From Paenibacillus terrigena DSM 21567 (GTDB taxonomy: Bacteria; Bacillota; Bacilli; Paenibacillales; Paenibacillaceae): a stretch of DNA of 64,000 nucleotides. The notes beneath the pieces were generated by a model that ran no database searches, was not told the origin of the DNA, and saw only the letters and a list, made by a program, of their open reading frames with translations. Of this stretch, positions 60,856-64,000 are shown in pieces (the first letter of the stretch is position 1; each line of letters opens with the position of its first letter). Position numbers and translations under genes: made by a program. The stretch covers positions 319,056 to 383,055 of the forward strand of contig NZ_KB895412.1 in NCBI RefSeq assembly GCF_000374845.1. The letters are read 5' to 3'.

Positions 60856-61833
60856 TTATTCCTTCACATATGCAATCGTGCTCCGAACCGTATTAATCGG
60901 ACGAACCATCTTCTCAATCTGTTCACGTTTGGATTCGAGGAATGGTGGGAGTGACAGCTTCTCACCCAGCGTTTCATACGGCTCATCCCCCATAAAACCA
61001 GGTCCATCTGTAGCGAATTCGAATAAGATTTGCGGTGCAACTCTCGCATACAATGACTCGAAAAAGAAGCGGTCAACATAGCCGGAATTCGGGAATTTAT
61101 AGCTGTCCAGACGACCAATCCACTCCTTCAATACCGAACGATCCTCGACGCGGAAGGCTGCATGATGAACGGTACCATACCCTTGCTGCGCCCGTGGAAG
61201 AATCACGTTATGCTCCACGACCACTTGCGCGCCGTTGCCGCCCTCGCCAACCTCGAACAAGTAGAGCGAATCTTCTTGTGCAATTTGCTTGAACATCAGT
61301 ACTTTCGTAAGGACTTCCTTGAAAAACTCCACATCCGAGACGCGTACGAAGACGGGACCTAAGCCGGTAATAGCATATTCGAGCGGGATCGGACCTTTCT
61401 GCCACGGTGTACCGGATTCCACGCCGACATTGTGCTCATCAGAGATTAGTTGGTACTGTTGATCATCGAAGTCGACGAACGATAAGGTCTGCTTGCCGAA
61501 AAGCGGCTTGATGCCTGTATGCTGTACACCGAGGCGATCGAATCGGCGTACCCAATAGTCTAATGCGGCATCGCTTGGCACGCGGAACGATGTTTTGGAG
61601 ATTTCATCTGTCCCATGCTGCCCTTTTGGAATGCCCGGGAAATCGAAGAAGGTCATATCGGTTCCTGCGCTGCCTTTGTCATCGGCGAAGAATAAGTGAT
61701 ACGTCTGGATATCGTCTTGGTTAACGGTCTTCTTCACAAGGCGCATCCCTAATACATTGGTGAAGAAATCATAGTTCTTCTCTGCGCTGCTTGTAATGGC
61801 TGTTACGTGGTGAATGCCTTTTAATCCGTTCAT
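60856..61833 (-). CDS. Ring-cleaving dioxygenase, MhqO-like VOC protein
   Basis: 325 aa with two VOC modules. Metal-ligand segments are GIHHVTAI near the N-terminus, GYGTVHHAAF in the third quarter and LFEFATDGPGF near the C-terminus. Length and order match the MhqO/MhqA hydroquinone-type dioxygenases that detoxify quinones. Start ATG 61833 follows GGAGG. An inverted repeat lies upstream and suggests MarR-type control. Confidence 0.88.
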   Translation of the reverse strand: MNGLKGIHHVTAITSSAEKNYDFFTNVLGMRLVKKTVNQDDIQTYHLFFADDKGSAGTDMTFFDFPGIPKGQHGTDEISKTSFRVPSDAALDYWVRRFDRLGVQHTGIKPLFGKQTLSFVDFDDQQYQLISDEHNVGVESGTPWQKGPIPLEYAITGLGPVFVRVSDVEFFKEVLTKVLMFKQIAQEDSLYLFEVGEGGNGAQVVVEHNVILPRAQQGYGTVHHAAFRVEDRSVLKEWIGRLDSYKFPNSGYVDRFFFESLYARVAPQILFEFATDGPGFMGDEPYETLGEKLSLPPFLESKREQIEKMVRPINTVRSTIAYVKE

Positions 61834-61884
61834 GATGTCATCCTCCATTATATGTTTAATTTTTGCATTTATCTTTATATCAAA

Positions 61885-61902
61885 TATCTTTACTTGAAGA
61901 TA
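61885..61902. promoter_or_regulatory. Inverted repeat upstream of the dioxygenase gene
   Basis: TATCTT-TACTTG-AAGATA, six-base arms with a six-base centre, 52 bases upstream of the start. Its form is close to the MhqR operator of Bacillus (TATCTCGAATTCGAGATA), which controls quinone-detoxifying genes. Inference from form only. Confidence 0.5.
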
Positions 61903-61996
61903 ATATAACGCTGTTTGCTGTTCTTGTCAACTAAATCGTTGTAAAACATAAATTTCATGGAAAAGTATCACATTTCGTTGATTGAGCACCTATAAG

Positions 61997-62010
61997 TGTA
62001 AGCGCTTAAA
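61997..62010 (+). promoter_or_regulatory. Near-consensus cre site before the third importer
   Basis: TGTAAGCGCTTAAA matches the cre consensus at all but one position. It lies 150 bases upstream of the permease gene, so catabolite repression is likely. The rest of 61903-62159 shows no gene. Confidence 0.6.
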
Positions 62011-62159
62011 CTTTACAATGGAAATACAGCATACGAGGACAGACAGACGTCAATGTGCTAGCTGTTTCGGAAGTTGCAGCAGTAGAGCCGTCAAGTGGTT
62101 CGCATGAATGATCACCGAACGCACTGTCATATAAGAATTCAGACGAGGGAGGCCATGAC

Positions 62160-63122
62160 ATGGCGCAAGTTCAACCAGAGTTAGACACGGATGTAGAGGT
62201 CCGAACAACGCAGCGCAGTCCACTCCGCCGGTTTTTGCAGCAGATTGATCTGCAGATGATGGTCATACCGGGGATCCTGCTCATCATTATTTTCAGTTAT
62301 ATTCCAATGTACGGCGTATTGATGGCATTTCAGGACTACAGCATCTTCAAAGGGTTCGCCGCCAGTCCATGGGTAGGGCTCAAGCATTTCGAAATGTTCT
62401 TCAACTCACCGGAGTTTTTCAACGTCATGCGGAATACGCTCGTCATCAGTCTCCTGAAGCTGTGTATTGGATTCCCGGCACCGATCATCTTGGCGCTGAT
62501 GCTCAATGAGGTCAGACACATGCTGTTCAAGCGTGTCGTGCAGACGATTACGTATCTGCCTCACTTTATGTCATGGGTTATTGTTGCTGGGATCGTCATG
62601 TCGCTCTTGTCGACGGATAACGGTAGTGTGAACATTCTGCTCGAGAATCTAAATTTGGTCGATGAACCGATTAATTTCCTCTCGATTCCGAAGCTGTTCT
62701 GGAGCATCCTGGTGACGACGAACGTCTGGAAAGAGATTGGGTTCGGTTCCATCGTGTACATGGCGGCAATCGCGGGTATTGATCCGCATATGTACGAAGC
62801 AGCGTCGATGGATGGTGCCAGCAAATTTAAGCAAATTTATCTAATTACGCTTCCTTCTATCATGCCTGTCGTTATTATCTTCATGATTCTAGCGATCGGG
62901 AACCTGCTGAATGCAGGTTTCGAGGATATCTTGCTGCTCGGTGTCAATCCAGTCTTGCGGGAAGTATCCGATGTCATCGAGACGTACGTGTATCGGATCG
63001 GGATTCAGAACTCACGGTACTCGTATGCCACAGCTGTCGGCTTGTTCAAAGCCATCATTAGTGTAGGAATGCTCACCATAGCGAACTACCTTGCGCGCCG
63101 ATCAGGCAATAGCTTGTGGTAA
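62160..63122 (+). CDS. Carbohydrate ABC transporter permease, LplB type (third importer)
   Basis: 320 aa, six helices. EAA loop MYEAASMDGASKFKQIYLITLP, and segments TITYLPHFMSWVIVAGIVMSLL and SRYSYATAVGLFKAIIS are typical of LplB-type proteins. A GGGAGG site precedes the ATG. It begins an operon with the next permease; no ATPase gene is adjacent. Confidence 0.92.
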   Translation: MAQVQPELDTDVEVRTTQRSPLRRFLQQIDLQMMVIPGILLIIIFSYIPMYGVLMAFQDYSIFKGFAASPWVGLKHFEMFFNSPEFFNVMRNTLVISLLKLCIGFPAPIILALMLNEVRHMLFKRVVQTITYLPHFMSWVIVAGIVMSLLSTDNGSVNILLENLNLVDEPINFLSIPKLFWSILVTTNVWKEIGFGSIVYMAAIAGIDPHMYEAASMDGASKFKQIYLITLPSIMPVVIIFMILAIGNLLNAGFEDILLLGVNPVLREVSDVIETYVYRIGIQNSRYSYATAVGLFKAIISVGMLTIANYLARRSGNSLW

Positions 63123-63153
63123 GAATGAAGACATCATGGAGGTGTGTCAAGAA

Positions 63154-64000
63154 TGAATAGACTTGGAATATCGGATCGAATCATGTACATCTTTATATAC
63201 GCGTTTCTTATTTTGCTTACTTTTGTAACATTCTATCCGTTCTGGAACGCGCTGGTTATCTCTTTCAACAAAGGTATGGATACGGCGATGGGCGGCGTGA
63301 CGTTCTGGCCAAGGAGCTTCTCGCTGGAGAACTATGAAGTCGTCTTCAAAGATAAACGGTTATTGAACGGCTTTGGGGTCTCGGTGTTGCGTACCATTAT
63401 CGGAACCATATTGTCGATCCTGATAACGAGTATTTTCGCCTTCGGTCTATCGAAGAAAGAGTTAATGGGCCGCAAGTTTTATATGATTCTCTGTATCATT
63501 ACCATGTATTTCAGCGGCGGTCTTATTCCTACTTTCTTATTGATCCGCAGCCTTGGTATGATGAACTCTTTCTGGGTATTCATTATCCCGGGACTTATCA
63601 GCGTATGGAATATGATCATCTTCAGAACCTTCTTCAATGGGCTTCCGGCAGGGTTGGAGGAATCTGCGAAGATTGACGGCTGTGGCAACTGGGGGACGTT
63701 CTTCCGCATTGTACTGCCACTCTCCGGTCCGGTTATCGCAACATTATCGTTGTTCACGGCGATCTACCATTGGAACGACTGGTTCACACCGAGTATCTAC
63801 ATAACCAATGAGAACCTGCTTCCGATTCAGACGATGCTGAAGCAAATTCTGAACTCGAATATTATGTCTGAGCAGATGTCCAACTTGGATGCAGCAGCGC
63901 AAAGCCAAATGTCGAAGATGCAGAGTGTAACGAGCAAATCGCTCTCGATGGCGACGATGATGGTGGCAACTTTGCCGATTATTATGGTATACCCTTTCGT
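63154..64000 (+). CDS. Carbohydrate ABC transporter permease, YtcP/LplC type, cut by the window end
   Basis: The frame from ATG 63154 (MNRLGISDRIMYIFIYAFLI) is open to base 64000, giving 282 codons without the stop. GGAGGTG lies upstream. Six-helix protein with EAA loop LEESAKIDGCGNWGTFFRIVLPLS. The last visible residues correspond to the usual ending before the IGAVKG-type C-terminus, so only a few codons are missing. A binding-lipoprotein gene is expected to follow. Confidence 0.9.

Overview
The window looks like chromosomal DNA of a Paenibacillus-type member of the Bacillales. The evidence is strong AGGAGG-type ribosome binding sites, several probable TTG starts, a T-box leader, CcpA-type cre sites, a LipL octanoyl-transferase, a YvyF-like protein, and three LplB/YtcP-type sugar importers without an ATPase gene. 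No rRNA, tRNA, CRISPR array, phage or transposase gene was seen.

Region 1 (1-20.9 kb) is mostly housekeeping and small accessory genes. It opens with the 3' end of a highly repetitive Gly-rich protein. A promoter and T-box leader then precede a methionyl-tRNA synthetase of the short type, followed by a purine permease, a zinc-ribbon protein, GTP cyclohydrolase II, an MFS permease, and DinB and VOC proteins. A TetR regulator with a giant MMPL exporter and matching operators comes next, then a sensor kinase/response regulator pair and a MarR regulator with a near-perfect palindromic operator.

Region 2 (21-34.3 kb) is a sugar-uptake and intracellular glycan-degradation locus. It holds two permeases and a lipoprotein under a cre site, then a membrane-bound AraC-type regulator divergent from a six-gene operon: two GH29 alpha-L-fucosidases, a TIM-barrel isomerase/epimerase, a GH125 alpha-mannosidase, a CBM9-like protein and a GH18 enzyme. 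None of the six has a signal peptide. The set fits import and cytoplasmic dismantling of fucosylated, mannose-containing oligosaccharides such as N-glycan fragments; this is inference.

Region 3 (34.8-42.8 kb) is a mosaic. An AAC(3)-like gene is followed by an ornithine cyclodeaminase-TSUP permease-TrmB regulator module. Beyond it lies a decayed 120-base copy of part of the AAC(3) gene in the same orientation, so the module sits between direct repeats. Then come an MFS drug exporter-WYL regulator-SDR operon and a decayed duplicate of a small membrane protein/GNAT pair whose intact copy is at 50.4-51.4 kb.

Region 4 (42.8-50.3 kb) is a second sugar locus: a LacI repressor divergent from two permeases, a lipoprotein and two cytoplasmic GH30 enzymes, with two identical 14-base palindromic operators in the divergent promoter region.

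Region 5 (50.4-64 kb) holds the GNAT pair, a GntR-CynX-type MFS operon, an unusual Gly-pentad repeat protein, a haem monooxygenase-like protein, two pentapeptide-repeat proteins, LipL, an SgrR-like regulator, a YvyF-like protein, an alkyltransferase-like protein, a class 3 lipase, a ring-cleaving dioxygenase, and a third importer whose second permease runs off the window end.
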